A DNA stretch of 64,000 nucleotides, from assembly GCA_963573385.1 (NCBI GenBank), contig CAUYLG010027035.1, forward strand, positions 1 to 64,000. The letters are read 5' to 3'. The DNA comes from Cacajao melanocephalus. Lineage: Eukaryota; Chordata; Mammalia; Primates; Pitheciidae. The position numbers and the translations under genes are program-made. The notes under the pieces are model-generated. The model searched no databases. It saw only the letters and a list, made by a program, of their open reading frames with translations, and had not been told where the DNA came from. Below, piece after piece: positions 38,157 through 51,269 of this stretch (the first letter of the stretch is position 1; each line of letters begins with the position of its first letter).

Positions 38157-41100
38157 CATGACTCCTTTGGCTTTGGGTGGGAGTGAGAACATCTTGGAAA
38201 AGTCACTGGAGCTCCTCAGGAGAGTAGGGAACAGAGCTTGGAAGAATCAGGGCACCTGCATAAGGGTCGGGGAACACTGTGGCAGTGGTGCTGGGTGGGC
38301 AGCCTTGAGCTGGGACCAAAGTGAGGATGAGAAATCCCAACTGGAAGATGAGACGAATGCTCTTTCCCCAAATGCCAGGAAAGCACGCCAGCCCCTAGAA
38401 ATCTAGATCCCGAGGAAAAGAGCAAGGAAAAGAGAAGGGGAAGGGAAGAGAATCTTGAATTTAGCTTCAAATTTATCTGTTTTAAACTAGAAGAGACAAG
38501 GTTACCTAAAAGCATTAATAAAGGTTCAAATCTACTTCACTTTAGAGCAATACATACAGTTTCTCAGAAAACAAAAGAGACAAGTGTTACATACAAAATA
38601 GCTCCATGCCTTGCCATGTCTATACAGTAATCGATGATTTACTGTAAGAAACCAGTAAGAGCCAAGGGCAGAGTGAAGCCTTCCATACATGCATAATTGA
38701 TTGTATTCCTGGGGAAAGGCATGATGAAACAGTGGTTCAACAACAGGACTCCTGGCTAAAAGAATTTCCCCTTCCCCAGTCCTGCTGTCTGCTCAAGGGT
38801 GGGATGCAAGGTGCCTTTAATACCTGGTTATACGGCATCACCCGCAAAACCCCACCCACCCCTCTTTTTCTCTTCGCTTTCTCTGTTTTCTCAATGATGT
38901 CAGCAGGAAAATGGACCATCCTCACAGCAGACCCTGGATAAGAGGGAGGAGTTTAGGAAAAGTATCCAGTGAAAATATGATTTCTTTTATTACACGGGGA
39001 GAGGATAAAAGGTCTACAAATAAGTTCTATTATATTATTGGAACAGAACATTAAATTTTATCAGTTTCATTATACTAATGATAAAGACCATGTTCTGGAA
39101 TGCCATTCTGGATGATGTAATTCTGAGAAAGAGAAATTCCATACAAACAGCTCTGATGGGGTGGTTGTAACTCCTGCCTAGCAAAAGTCCTTAGTCCAGC
39201 CTACATATAATGCTCCACCCAGAGGTTTAGGGCTCCTGAACACAGTTGCTCTGGAGGGGCTCAAAATAAAGTGTTTCTCTACTGATTTGTAGGCCAATAT
39301 CTCCCTCTGAGATCTCCAAGATCACTGGTGGACACAGCAGAACTAGATGGGTGTTTCTGAGTCCCAATACAATACCCAGCTCAGAATTCCACATCAAGAA
39401 ATAGAAGCAAAGGGAAGAGAGAAATTGGGGACAGATGTGAAGGCTCACGATAGGCAGATCCCAATATGTTTGTAGGGGGAAGTTGCTTATTCTCTTGCCT
39501 TCCCTGCCTTTCTTCTTTTTAGGATTTTGGTGAGACTGTCATTCATCACTACCACCACCACAGGGTGTAACTGGGGTGACCAACCATCCTATATCCTTGG
39601 CTCCAGTGATTAGTTCATGGTAGGCACGTGACCCAGGAAGGGCCAATCAAAGATTTTTGGTGGGAGGATTATTAATGGGCACTGGGAGAAATGAGCAGCT
39701 GCAGAACTGTAATGTCCATGGTAACAACTGAAGCTTCTAGAGCCCACCAAGAAGAGAGAGTCTGTTAGAGAATAAAGCCAGGACAGAGGAAAATGGAGCA
39801 GAACGATGAAGAAAAACCCACGTCTAATGACATAGTTTGAACCCCTTGATATAGCCATACCTGCAGACCTACCCTTTGGATTGATTTCCAAATTGTGTGA
39901 ATCAATACATTTTCTCTGAACTATTTCAAGCTGAACTTCTATTTTTTTGCAACAAAATTAATTCTGACAAATATACACTCTCAAAACAGATTTAGTAAAG
40001 AATGAGGAATAAGATAATGCTTAACAGAGAAAATGGGCAATGTTTCAATGTCCTAGGGCAGAAAGAAAGTGACAAGACTAAACATGAAAAGAGAGAAAGT
40101 GGTTAGGGTGGGTGATTTTACCATTTAGTGGCCCTCTCCCATAGAAAAGCAACTTTTCTGTTAAAATTTACTTTGGGGTCTCATCCCCAAAGTCTATGAT
40201 CACAGTCCCTCTGGAACAAGACGAAACAAGATCCTTACTGAGCCTCAAGGTGGAAATGAAAGATTTTAGCTGACTACTGGCAATCTTAGATAATTGGACC
40301 CATGCTTGGCTAAGTTAACAGCATAAGGTACATTGTGTCTAGCACAGCAAGACAGTAAAACTTATTTACCATATTGCAAAATATGGAGATGACTAAAGTG
40401 AGACTCCCAGTCTATCATGGAAATCAGGATGATCAACAAGCAAACTCAAGGGATTTGTTGTAAATTGTTTGTTCCTCTCAGGTAGTTCCATTTGTGTGAA
40501 GATGTTCTGGCTACCAGGTAATTGCCCAGATAATTTTATTATACAGAGATTTTGTTTAGCTCCATTTTCTGTTATTTCTCCTATTTTGATTACAGGTAAT
40601 GATTCACTGCTGGATACAACATCACCCCTCTCTTTGGCATTGCCCTGTGCTCTCTCTCTCCTGATTGTCAGAGATGAACTAATTCTACATAGAGAAGGTC
40701 CTAAATAGAAACACGTTGTTCGTTGGTCTGGGTAGGGTTTTTTGGGTAAGGCTTAAATGTTCAGGCAAGAAATTTTCATTGACAAACCAAAAGCACAGAC
40801 TTCCATGTTGAATACTCAAGGTGAGTTGCAAAATAGGTCTGCAAATTATATGCGAGCTAGGCCATGGTAATGCTGGATATTTTGGAGAGGGTGTGGCCAT
40901 GCAGCATCCACTTACTTTCCTACCTGGGGGTCATTGCCCAGATGTGAGATATTGATGGGAAGCAGCGATTTTCTTCCAACCATAGAAGGCACAAGGTCTA
41001 CATCCTGCCTTTGCCAGTATTTTGCCTCTAGGACTTGGAAATAGGAACAGACATATGACCCTTTTAGGGAATGGAATGTCCACATGAAGGCTGAGGCTGA

Positions 41101-41760
41101 CAATCTCCCACAAATGGAAGGCGTGTCTCCCATTTCTTGGTCATTTAAAGACACTTGGCTTCCCCCTATCCAACTTTTTAAGCTCAGTCCTCGAAGCTTG
41201 CTTTGATTACGTGAATCATATATACATTAAAAAATACCCTTCTTTTGGTTGGACACAGTCAGAATTCAGTTTATTTACTTGCAGGCACAGCATTCTCAAA
41301 TATATCAGCATCATCATTATCGTTATGGTCATCAGCACAGTGTTTTCAAACGCTTAGTGCTAACACTCAGCCCCACATCTTCATGGGCCCTCAGGATGAA
41401 TGGCTCCCAGAAGGACTCACTCTCTAAAAGGCCCTACGTGTGACAGCAATGGCACCTGCATTTCCCCTTGTGCACCCTCCCAGTTTCCCTTCCCTCCCTG
41501 CTCTCTGGCTAGTACTCTGCCCCACCTGCTGGGACAAAGTGGGTTGGGGTGATGTGCAAACAGAACTTGTGGGAACCCAAGGTGGCTCTCCTTATTTTCA
41601 GGTCAAGGAACTACTCACCCTTCCCCAGGCCCCAAGCATACTAGATGAATTTTGCTTTTGTGTTTGTGTTTTGAATCCTGGTTAATATTGCTCCAAATGT
41701 CACATTCTTGGTGGCAGACCAGCAAGGCAGTACGCCATGGGCATTTTGGAGTCACATGCT
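38157..41760 (+). other. Intergenic stretch with no confidently named element
   Basis: Mixed composition without Alu, L1 or MaLR text that I can name. 39600-39915 reads like an old LTR or DNA-element remnant (gtgacccaggaagggccaat), but the family is not certain. Short open frames on both strands show no domain, and no splice-linked exon set was found. Confidence 0.4.
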
Positions 41761-42104
41761 GTTATGGTCTGAATGTATCCCCCCTAAATCCACGTGTCAA
41801 AATCCTCACCCTCAATGTGATGGTATTAGGAGGTGATTAGTTGTGAGGATGCAGTCGTTGGGATGAGGTTAGTGCTGTCACAAGAGGAGACAAGGGAGAG
41901 CTTGCATTTCTCCCTTCACCGTGCGAGGTCACGACAAGAAGACAGCCGTCTGCAAACGAAGAAGTGGGCTCTCAATGCACACTGGGTCTGCAGGCACCTT
42001 GATCTCAGACTTCCAGGTTCCAGAAGTGTAAGAAATAAGTGTTTGTCATTCAAGGCACTCAGTCTAGGGTAATTTGTTACAGAAGCGTGAACTGAATAAG
42101 ACAT
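41761..42104 (+). mobile_element. MST/MLT1-type MaLR LTR, plus strand
   Basis: gttatggtctgaatgtatcc, caatgtgatggtattaggag, cttgatctcagacttccagg, gaactgaataagacata. Confidence 0.88.
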
Positions 42105-42109
42105 AAAGA

Positions 42110-42335
42110 CTTGGGTTCAAATCTTGGGTTTGCTGTTCAACAGCTGGGCGACCTTAAGCAAGCAAGCTGCTCAACTTGACTGCATCTTAAGGTTTCTTTC
42201 TTTCTTTTTTTTAAACTCTAAAAACAGAGGCAGTAGTAATGATGATCTCATAAAGTGATTGTGAGAATTAACTATGATGACAATACAAAGGGTTCAGCCA
42301 GTGCCTGGCATTTAATAAGGGCGCCATGAACGTGG
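42110..42335 (+). repeat. MIR SINE, plus strand
   Basis: cttgggttcaaatcttgggt, ctgggcgaccttaagcaagc, tcataaagtgattgtgagaa, gtgcctggcatttaataagg. Confidence 0.85.
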
Positions 42336-42545
42336 TAGTAGTAGTCATGCTTTTCTTCTCTTGCAACTGAATGAAGACCAGGTCACTTTGGTGCGTCCTT
42401 TCCAGGTTGAGGCCAGATGGTGAGAAGGTGGACATGGCTCTGAATCTGTACCCATGACTTTAGGAACAGCCTAATCCAAATGGGGCCTTTTACTGTTGGT
42501 TGGCTGATGCTTCTTTCTCCCACTAGGTCATGGAAGAGTCTTTTA

Positions 42546-42633
42546 TTAGGTTGGTGCAAAAGTTACTGTGGTTTTGGCCATTACTTTTTTTTTTTTAATG
42601 GCAAAAACTGCAATTACTTTTTCACCAACCTAA
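42546..42633. mobile_element. MADE1, second copy
   Basis: ttaggttggtgcaaaagtta at the left and ctttttcaccaacctaa at the right, flanked by TA on both sides. Confidence 0.93.
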
Positions 42634-42765
42634 TATGAACAAACAATGAGGCTTACAGTTCCTATCCCTCCTGATAAAAATCCCTACTGCCTGTTTTTTT
42701 TTTTTTTTAAGATAACAATCATTGATGACTTTTTACATGCCAGGAACTCTGTTGAGCAATTTCAC

Positions 42766-43412
42766 AGTCATCCCCCCTTATCCATGGGGAGTATGTTCCA
42801 AAATCGCCAGTGAATGCCTGAAACAGGCGGTAGTACAGAACCTCTATATACTTTTTGAAGTTGGAGGTGCAACAGCAAAACTAGCATGAGTTTCTTTTTC
42901 CTTCTTCACCATTTCACAAACAGGTTTGTTCTCTTAGCAAGCTTGGCATACAATTTTTTTCTTTCCTTGTTGAGAACTTTCATTGTTTTACGCAGAGGAA
43001 GCACTTTACCAGCTTCTCTGTGGCATGTCCGAATTGCTAGCAACACCATTCTTGCTTGTTGTTGCATGCTGGGGACATTGTTAATAAAATAAGGGATGTT
43101 TTGAACACAAGCTCTGCAACACAGCAAGCACTGATCTCATTAGTGAGATGCCTACTAAGGTACTAGTGGGTGGGGAGCATCGACAGGGTGAAAACACTAG
43201 ACAGAAGGATGAATCCCCCTGTGCAGGGCAGGGTAGAACAGAGCAGGATGGAATGAGACTTCATTACACTCCTCAGAATAGAGTGCAATTTAAAACTTAA
43301 GAATTGTTTATTTCTGGAATGTTCCATTTAATACTTTCAGACCATGGTAGACCTCAGGTACCTGAAACCACAGAAACTGAAACTGCGAATAACTGGGGCA
43401 ACGGTACTTGGA
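42766..43412 (-). mobile_element. Tigger-type (TcMar) DNA transposon, internally deleted
   Basis: The ends cagtcatccccccttatcca and gcgaataactggggcaacgg are degenerate inverted repeats, with inner parts such as gaatgcctgaaacaggcggt and gtacctgaaaccacagaaac. Decayed transposase-like sequence lies on the minus strand near 42900-43130 but is too short and altered to be functional. Confidence 0.8.
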
Positions 43413-43414
43413 TG

Positions 43415-43545
43415 TACCAATCCAATCCTTATAACGACTCTGTGAAGTAGGTACTGTTCTCATCTCAATTTTTAGAAAACATAGCAGACTCAGAAAGTTA
43501 ACTTATCCGAAGTCACACACCTAGGACATAGTGGAGTTGAGCAAA
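43415..43545 (-). repeat. MIR fragment, minus strand
   Basis: ccttataacgactctgtgaa, aggtactgttctcatctcaa, gaagtcacacacctaggaca. Confidence 0.7.
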
Positions 43546-43624
43546 ATTTTTAATCTGAACTGGTTCAACTTCAATTTTTAAAAAGCAGCAATTATGCAAT
43601 TATGCAGTAGTTAATTTCTTTTTC

Positions 43625-44073
<449 letters not shown>

Positions 44074-44552
44074 TGATTATTAATAGTAGCTGTCTCATGG
44101 AGTGGTTATAATCTTAAATAAATTAATCTATGTACTTAGAATTTACTTGGCTCTAGAAGGCACACAATACATTGTTATTCATATGGCTAATTACAGGGTG
44201 CTATAGTAATGGTGGGAGAAAAACTAAAACATTAGTGGAAAGCATTAGGGAAGAGGTTGCGATGTGGAAAAGGCTTTGGACTATGTAAAGTTTTATTTAA
44301 GCTTACTTCTTTGAGCTGGGCTTGAAGCAATACATCATTTCCTTATATAATGCTGGTAGAGTTTCATTGGGTCACTAAATGATTCTTAAAGGCAACATGA
44401 TCTTTCTGATCAGTAGATAACTGGGTGGTCCAAGCATGCACTGATCACACACAAGCATTTCTTCCTGCAGGGTTCGATCCCTGGCATGGAGGGCCTGGGA
44501 TGAGGTGCACAGGTCAAGCCTGGGTAGGCCACATCCTCAGGCCCCTCTCTTC

Positions 44553-44606
44553 CACTGGACTCCAGGCCAGGAAGGGAAAACTCACTGGACTCCAGGCCAG
44601 GAAGGG
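44553..44606. repeat. Two-copy tandem repeat, 30-bp period
   Basis: cactggactccaggccagga(aggg) occurs at 44553 and again at 44583 with no difference across 24 bases; a six-base linker separates the copies. Confidence 0.92.
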
Positions 44607-44952
44607 TAGCATGACTTTCACGCTACCTCCCTCCTCTTTCCGCAGGGTCAAGAAATAATTTTCAGAAAATGTGAAAATCTCATACAAATATACTGTGAGC
44701 ATATATCCAACTTTCATTTAACTCATTAATGAGAGAACCAGCAGGATGGCAAAGCTGGTCTCGGAGAGGAAACGAGAAGTTGATCTATAAAATAGAGTGT
44801 CCTTTAAAAAATAATGCTAGAATTAGATTGCTAAATTAGATATAAAACTATAGAAAAGATATAAGTTCTGTGGAGCAATGTAATCATCATCTGGGGTTAG
44901 GCTCTATCCTGGTCAGAAATTATCTGCATCTCTACTGGATAAAAGTAACAGG

Positions 44953-45268
44953 CATTCCATTACCCTCAGCAAACTAACACAGGAACGGAAAACCAAACAC
45001 CACATGTTCTCACTTATGAATGGGAGCTGAACAATGAGAACACATGGACGTAGGGAGGAAACAACACATACTGGGGCCTGTCAGGAGGTGGGGTGTGGGG
45101 AGGGAGGGCATTAGGAAAAATAGCTAACGCATGCTGGGCTTAATACCAAGGTGATGGGTTGATAGGTGCAGCAAACCACCATCGCACACATTTACCTGTG
45201 TAACAAACCTGCACATCCTGCACATGTATCTTAGAACTTAAAAATAAAAATTAAAAAAAAAACATTGA
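44953..45268 (+). mobile_element. L1 3' end fragment
   Basis: ccctcagcaaactaacacag, gggagctgaacaatgagaac, caaaccaccatcgcacacat, and an A-rich tail. Confidence 0.92.
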
Positions 45269-45688
45269 AAAGTAATTGGCACTCTATTAGTTTTCTCCAA
45301 GTTAATATCTACCTTTACAGAACTGGGACAATAGGTAAGCTGCACGGCAAGCAAAGTCCCATTTTCTGAGAGTCAGGTTGTCCTTATGCGGGCTTTTAGA
45401 CAATGTCCTGGCATTGTTTACATGATACTAAAAACCCTAGACGTATTTCTTTTGCCTTGATTCCAAATTTTGGCTGATTTTTTCATAGTAATTACCAGGG
45501 TAGCAATTGCTAAGCCACCAGGAAATTCTTTCCTACCGACTCTAGATATGGCCTTAGACTCCTTCAGCATTGTACACCATACAGCCACCACCGGTTGATG
45601 ACAATTCATGTGAGAAAGGAAACTGATTTGCCCACCAGCCCTTAATGAAAACAGGGCATTGGTTTAGCAGTTCCAGACAGCTTCTTTT

Positions 45689-46192
45689 ATTTATTTATTT
45701 TTATTATACTTTAAGTTCTGGGGTACATGTGCAGAACATGCAGGTTTGTTACATAGGTATACACATGCCATAGTGGTTTGCTGTATCCATCACCCCATCA
45801 TCTACATTAGGTATGCCTCCTAATGCCCTCCCTCCCCTATCCCTCCACCCCCTGCTTTCTCACCCGCTAGCTCCCCACCCCGCAACAGGCCCCGGTGTGT
45901 GATGTTCCTCTCCCTGTGTCCATGTGTTCTCATTGCTCAATACCCACTTATGAATGAGAACATTGGGGTGTTTGGTTTTCTGTTCTGTGTCAGTTTGCTA
46001 AGAATGATGGTTTCCGGCTTTATCCATGTCCCTGCAAAGGACATGAACTAATCCTTTCTTATGGCTGCATAGTATTCCATGGTGTATATGTGCCACATTT
46101 TCTTTATCCAGTCTATCACTGATGGGCATTTGGGCCGGTTCCAAGTCTTTGCTATTGTGAACAGTGCCACAATAAACATACGCATGCATGTG
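45689..46192 (-). mobile_element. 5'-truncated young-type L1, minus strand, with target-site duplication
   Basis: The reverse-complement L1 3' end begins with a T-rich tail and ttattatactttaagttctg and runs to caataaacatacgcatgcat. It is flanked by ccagacagcttcttt at 45673 and again at 46193, a clean 15-base duplication. Confidence 0.95.
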
Positions 46193-46477
46193 CCAGACAG
46201 CTTCTTTCATGGCTGGCTGAGGCTATTCCGATGACTCTGTCAGAGCTCCAATGTAGCCATCAGGAAAGACCAAGAGAAGCATCAGCTTTCGTTGAAGAAC
46301 AGCCAGAGGTCAAAGGAAGCTCTCTCTTTTCTATCCCAGAAGGAAGATCACTCTTTCTAAGTCAGGATTTCATATATAAGCTGCATGATTTCAGAGCCCT
46401 TTATCTTACATGCTGATGCGTTCTTTTAATTAAAGTGTAGGGGGTTGATGTTAAATGTGTGAGGAGCTTCAAAGGTG

Positions 46478-46840
46478 TATTAGTCATGCTGCTAATAAAA
46501 ACATACCCAAGACCGAGTAGTTTATAAGCTAAAGAAGTTCAATAAACACACAGTTCCACATGGCTTGGGAGGCCTCACAATCATGGCAGAAGATGAAGGA
46601 AGAGCAAAGGGATGTCTTATATGCCGGCAGGCAAGAAGAGAGATAAAAGAAAGTCAAGCAAAAGGGGAAACCCCTTATAAGACCATCAGATCTTGTGAGA
46701 CTTACTCACTACCAACAGCATGGGGGAAACTACCACCATGATTCAGTTATCCTCCACTAGGTCCTTCCCACAACACGTGGAAATCTTGGGAGCTACAATT
46801 CAAGATGAGATTTGGGTGGGGACACAACCAAACCATAGCA
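46478..46840 (-). mobile_element. THE1-type MaLR LTR, minus strand
   Basis: tgtattagtcatgctgctaa, cctcacaatcatggcagaag, actaccaccatgattcagtt, ggggacacaaccaaaccata. Confidence 0.9.
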
Positions 46841-48009
46841 AGAGGAGAGGCAAGATTTATTCTTAGTTACATTGGGTGCTGCTAGTGACCTTGTAGAGAT
46901 ATATGGCCCATCCACCCAGTAAATGGAGCTGTTATTCAAGAAAAAATGGGAAGATGAGGACCCAGGAGAAGAAATCATCCTCCATTCATTCCAAGGCATT
47001 CATTGGCACGTGCTATGCACCAAGCTTTACTGAAATCTATTGGGAGGTGTCAGAAAGTCTTTCCTCCTGAGAAGGATCATGAAACCTCCTGGTGCCACAT
47101 GTATCAAATTTCCTAAGTAAGGAAATTTCCAAGGTCAGTGTGCCCCTTCCAATAAAGGGATATTCATCCGCCTGAAGGGAGAAGACATAAGTGGTGTGTC
47201 AATGCCTTTTGTTGAGATGCTCTTTCTTATAATAATGCAATGTTGAAATTATCAAATTTTCCTGTTGGAAAATTACTGTGGACATTTATATGTTTTTGAA
47301 AAATTGGAGAAAAGATGGCTCATCAGTGTTTCAAATAAGGTAAAAGTACACTAATTCAGTGTCATCATGAATCTTTTCTTTCTATCCTGAGTGAAATGAT
47401 AAAAGGGACAGAACATTCTCCCTCTCAGGATAGCTGTGAATGGGCAGTTGAAGAAAAGCACAAAAAGGCAGAGCCAGTAATATCTGGCATCATAATTGCT
47501 GTGCAGGAAAAGAAGAATGCAACATCCTGACCCATCCCTATATCGTGCTGTCCTGTGACTTCTGCTTCATTGTAATTGAGAGTGAGATTCCTGCCTTGGT
47601 TAAATATGGGAGACGGCCCCACTTTGGTAAATCATAAAGCAGCAGCACTGGGTGAAACACTTGGGAAGGTCAGAGTGGGTTCAGAACAAAGACAACACCA
47701 CCCCTTTTTCTCAGAACTCACTTTGTAGTGGACACGAATGCACTTTCCTCAAACTCCTGAGGATCAATGTCCACCATGTCAGTGAGAACAAGTGGGTGTC
47801 AACAAGGGAAACATCCCAAGATTGGAGGTAAAAAGATTTTAAAAAAGATATACCATGCAAAACTAATTTTGAAAAAGTTCGTATTTGTACTTTGCCTTCA
47901 TTACTTCTTTATTTTGATGGAGATATGTGCACATAATAATTGCTCACCAAAATGGTCTTTCTTTTTTTGTTGTTGTTGTCACGTTGCAAGTCATTTTGGG
48001 CTATCGTCT
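46841..48009 (+). other. Intergenic, no recognised element
   Basis: No Alu, L1 or LTR text named. One short (TTG)n run at 47970. No coding signal. Confidence 0.45.
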
Positions 48010-48300
48010 TTCGTAAACTAACGTAGGAACAGAAAACCAAATACTGCATGTTCTCACTGATAAGTGGGAGCTAACTGGTAAGAACTTACAAACACAAGGA
48101 AGGAAACAACAGACACTGGGGTCTACTTAAGGGGGAGGGTGAGAGAAGGGAGAGGAGCAGAAAAGATAGCTATTAGGTATTGAGCTTAATATCTGGGTGA
48201 TATAATAATATGTACCATGACATGTGTTTATCTATGTAACAAACCTTCACATGTATCCCCTAAAATAAAAAATGAAAAAAAAAGGAAAAACTGAAAAAAA
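48010..48300 (+). mobile_element. L1 3' end fragment
   Basis: aaactaacgtaggaacagaa, gcatgttctcactgataagt, cagacactggggtctactta, with an A-rich tail after aaccttcacatgtatcccct. Confidence 0.9.
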
Positions 48301-48377
48301 GGAAAAATAATTTGGTATAGCTATACTCATACCAGCCAAAATAGACGCTAAGGGATAAAGCATTTCATAATTTCATT

Positions 48378-48520
48378 ATGCCTGTAATCCCAGCTACATG
48401 GGAGGCTGAGTCAGGAGAATTGCTGAAACCTGAGATTGCGCCACTGAGCTCCAACTTGGGTGACAGAGAAAGACTCTATCTCAAATAAATAAATACGTAA
48501 ATAAATAAATAAACAAATAC
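48378..48520 (+). mobile_element. Partial Alu and (AAAT)n tail
   Basis: atgcctgtaatcccagctac, ctgagattgcgccactgagc, gggtgacagagaaagactct, then aaat units to 48520. There is an internal deletion around 48430. Confidence 0.85.
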
Positions 48521-49489
48521 ATTTCAGAATAGTAGTTACTTTGGGTGGAAGGGAATCTTCAGTTGAAGAGGACTTGAGGGGGCCTCAGGAAGCCTGGCTG
48601 TGTTGTTTCTTTGTTTCAAGTACAGAGGTTGGTTACACCAGTGTGCTTGCTTTGTGAAAATTCATTGAGGCTTACAGTATGATTTACATACTTCAATAAA
48701 ACGTTTATAAAGGAGGGAATCACTGGCCATAGAATTTCATGGAATTTAAAACTTCCAGGGTCTCTGTGCTGACATGACAGCAATATTATCAGATCTGTTT
48801 CTCCAGTGGAGATTTTCACTTAGTTCTCTATTATAAGCAAGTGCTGAGTTCACATAACACCAAACCACTCGGGTTTGGTCAGCCAATAATATGAGTACTC
48901 CTAAATTATAAAGAGTTTTCAGACACTGGGGCTGGTAATGGGGAGGGGAAGAGAGAAGGATGTACATGGTTGTATGAATACAGAAAAGGAACGTCTCAAA
49001 CTACAACTGTGTTTCCATTCTTGGAAGATTGCCTTAAATACTCCTAATACCATTTATAGGGCACGTGCCATGTGCTGCCTGCAAAGCTCTGTGCTCGGTA
49101 ATCCCATGGGCCTCTCTGGGAGGTAGGCGGTGGGTATCCCCATCTCACACCTAAGAGAGCCAAGTGTGTTCATGCCCACGCTGAACACACTTGTTGCTGC
49201 AAGTATCCATACATGGCTGCTGGACTTCTCACTGTGTGGAAAGCACCTTCTTTCCAGAGTTGCATAGATGCAATGATACTCTAAAAGTTCTGTGCACTGT
49301 AGACAATTATCATAATGTCTGACTCACTTGTATGGATGGCCATCTACTCAGATTGCCTCACGGCAACGAGAACATAGAGACTGAACCCAGGTGTCACATG
49401 CACAGGTACATTTCAAGATGTAAGACTGTAAAAGGTTCTGAAATAGGATATGGTACTGAACAATAACTGATAATAGTAAAGACTCATGA

Positions 49490-50110
49490 GCACTTCTGCT
49501 GGGCCCTGTCCAACCTGTTTTTCACGTATTAACTCGTTCACTCGTCAGGATACAAACTAACACAAAGTATAAAGTGGATACTTTATAATTAGCCCTATTT
49601 TTAAAAGTTAAAGTACTTACTTTGGAATCAGTGCAGATCACATGCAGTTATGCTATATAATACAGAGAGATCCCTTGTGCCCAGGATGCAGTTTCCCCCA
49701 ATGGTAATATCTTGCAAAACTCTGGCACAGTCACACATCCAGGAAATTGGCACTTAATATAGTCAAGATATAGAACATTTCCATCACTACAAGGATCCCT
49801 CAGGGTCTTTTATACTCACACCAATGATGTTTCTGTCTCTCTAACCCTGGCAACCACTTATCTGTCCTCCAGTTTTGGAATTGTGTCAGTTCTGGAATAT
49901 TATATTAATGGAATCTATTGAGTATCTGAGCCTACAGGACTGGCATTTTTCAGTCAGCATGAATCCTTAGAGATTCATCCAATTTGTTGCATCAGTCCCA
50001 TTTTATGGAGAGGAAAATCGAGGCACAAAGAGATTGTGTATCTTGCCTTAGATCACATAATTAGTAAGTGGGGAAGTTGAAATTTGAGCACAAGAGACCT
50101 CTGGAGCCGG
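49490..50110 (-). repeat. MIR, minus strand, split by an L1M-like piece
   Basis: The left part (49490-49600, gggccctgtccaacctgttt) and right part (49985-50110, cagtcccattttatggagag, gatcacataattagtaagtg) bracket 49610-49980. The middle resembles reversed L1M (tccccttatctgtcc-like, ggaattgtgtcagttctgga). Confidence 0.55.
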
Positions 50111-50261
50111 AATCACGCTCTTATGCTCTTAGCGACTCTGTTATTCTGCCTCTTTGCAACCGTTTATATTTCTTACCATTGGTAACTGTCAAAAAACCAA
50201 AACCAAAACCAAAAAAAAAAAAAAAAAAAGAAGTGTTAAAGCTACTAGTTTTGAAGACACT

Positions 50262-50490
50262 CTGTTAGTGTCCCAGGGCTGCTGTAACAAAGCACCACAA
50301 ACCTGGTGGTTCAAAACAACAGAAATTTATTTCTGGAGGTTAGAAGTCTGAAATAAAGGTATCCGCAGGGCCATGCCATCTGAAATCTCTAGGGTGGGAT
50401 CCTTCCTTGCCACCCAGCTGCGGTGGACACTGGCCATCCTTGTCATTCCCAGACTTGCGGTGGCATCATTCCAATCTCCACCTCTGCTTT
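50262..50490 (-). mobile_element. MLT1-type MaLR LTR, minus strand (part 1)
   Basis: tgttagtgtcccagggctgc, taacaaagcaccacaaacct, ttctggaggttagaagtctg. Continues at 50787 after the Alu; ccacctctgctttc flanks the Alu on both sides. Confidence 0.88.
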
Positions 50491-50786
50491 CTTTCTTTTT
50501 TTTTTGAGATGGAATCTCACTCTGTCTCCCAGGCTGGAGTGCAGCAGGGCCATCTCAGCTCACTGCAGTCTCTGCCTTCCAGGCTCAATGATTCTCTGCC
50601 TCAGCCTCCTGAGTAGCTAGGATTACAGGCATGTGCCATGATGCCCAGCTAATTTTTGTATTTTTAGTAGAGACAGAGTTTCGTCATGTTGGCCAGGCTG
50701 GTCTCGAACTCCTGGCCTCAGGTGATCCGTCAGCCTCAGCCTCCCAAAGTTCTGGAATGGCAGGTGTGAGCCACCACGCCCAGTCT
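50491..50786 (-). mobile_element. Alu, minus strand, inside the LTR
   Basis: tttttttttgagatggaatc ... gagccaccacgcccagt. Target-site duplication ccacctctgctttc at 50478 and at 50788. Confidence 0.94.
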
Positions 50787-51008
50787 CCACCTCTGCTTTC
50801 CCATTATGTTATTTCCTCTGTGTCTGTGCATTTTTGTGTCCAGATTTCCCCTTTCTGTGTCCAATCACTGGATTAACACCCACCCTACTCCAGTATGCCC
50901 TCGTTTTAACTTAATTATATCTGCAAAGACCCTATTTCCAAATAAGGTCACATCCACAGGATCTGAGTCCATGTGCATTTGTGTGGGGACACTTCTCAAA
51001 CACCAAAC
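50787..51008 (-). mobile_element. MLT1-type MaLR LTR, minus strand (part 2)
   Basis: atctgcaaagaccctatttc, aataaggtcacatccacagg, gtggggacacttctcaaaca. Confidence 0.86.
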
Positions 51009-51269
51009 AACTTGATCTTAAGAGAGCACTTCTGATCAGTGCTCAGTAGATTTTTCTAAATAGAGAAAAAAAGTCTGGGCTTTTGTGATGGATTTAGGTT
51101 CAGATCTGGCTGGGCTATGCGTTAACTGTGGGTTGGGGGTAAATAATGTTTACAAAACCTCTTCATCTACAAAAGACAGAGGACTGAGTGAGAAAACATA
51201 TTGAAAGCATCCATTCAGAGTGTCCAGTACATCACAGGTACTTAATGTTATTTTCTTCTCCTGCTGACT

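Noticed and set aside
42906..43127. Minus-strand frame rich in Lys/Arg as a small protein gene
   Set aside because: It falls within the Tigger transposon and is a decayed transposase-region fragment.
44455..44500. tRNA-like T-arm (gggttcgatccctgg)
   Set aside because: Only the GTTCGATCC word is present; no acceptor stem, anticodon arm or poly(A)-linked tRNA SINE structure surrounds it.
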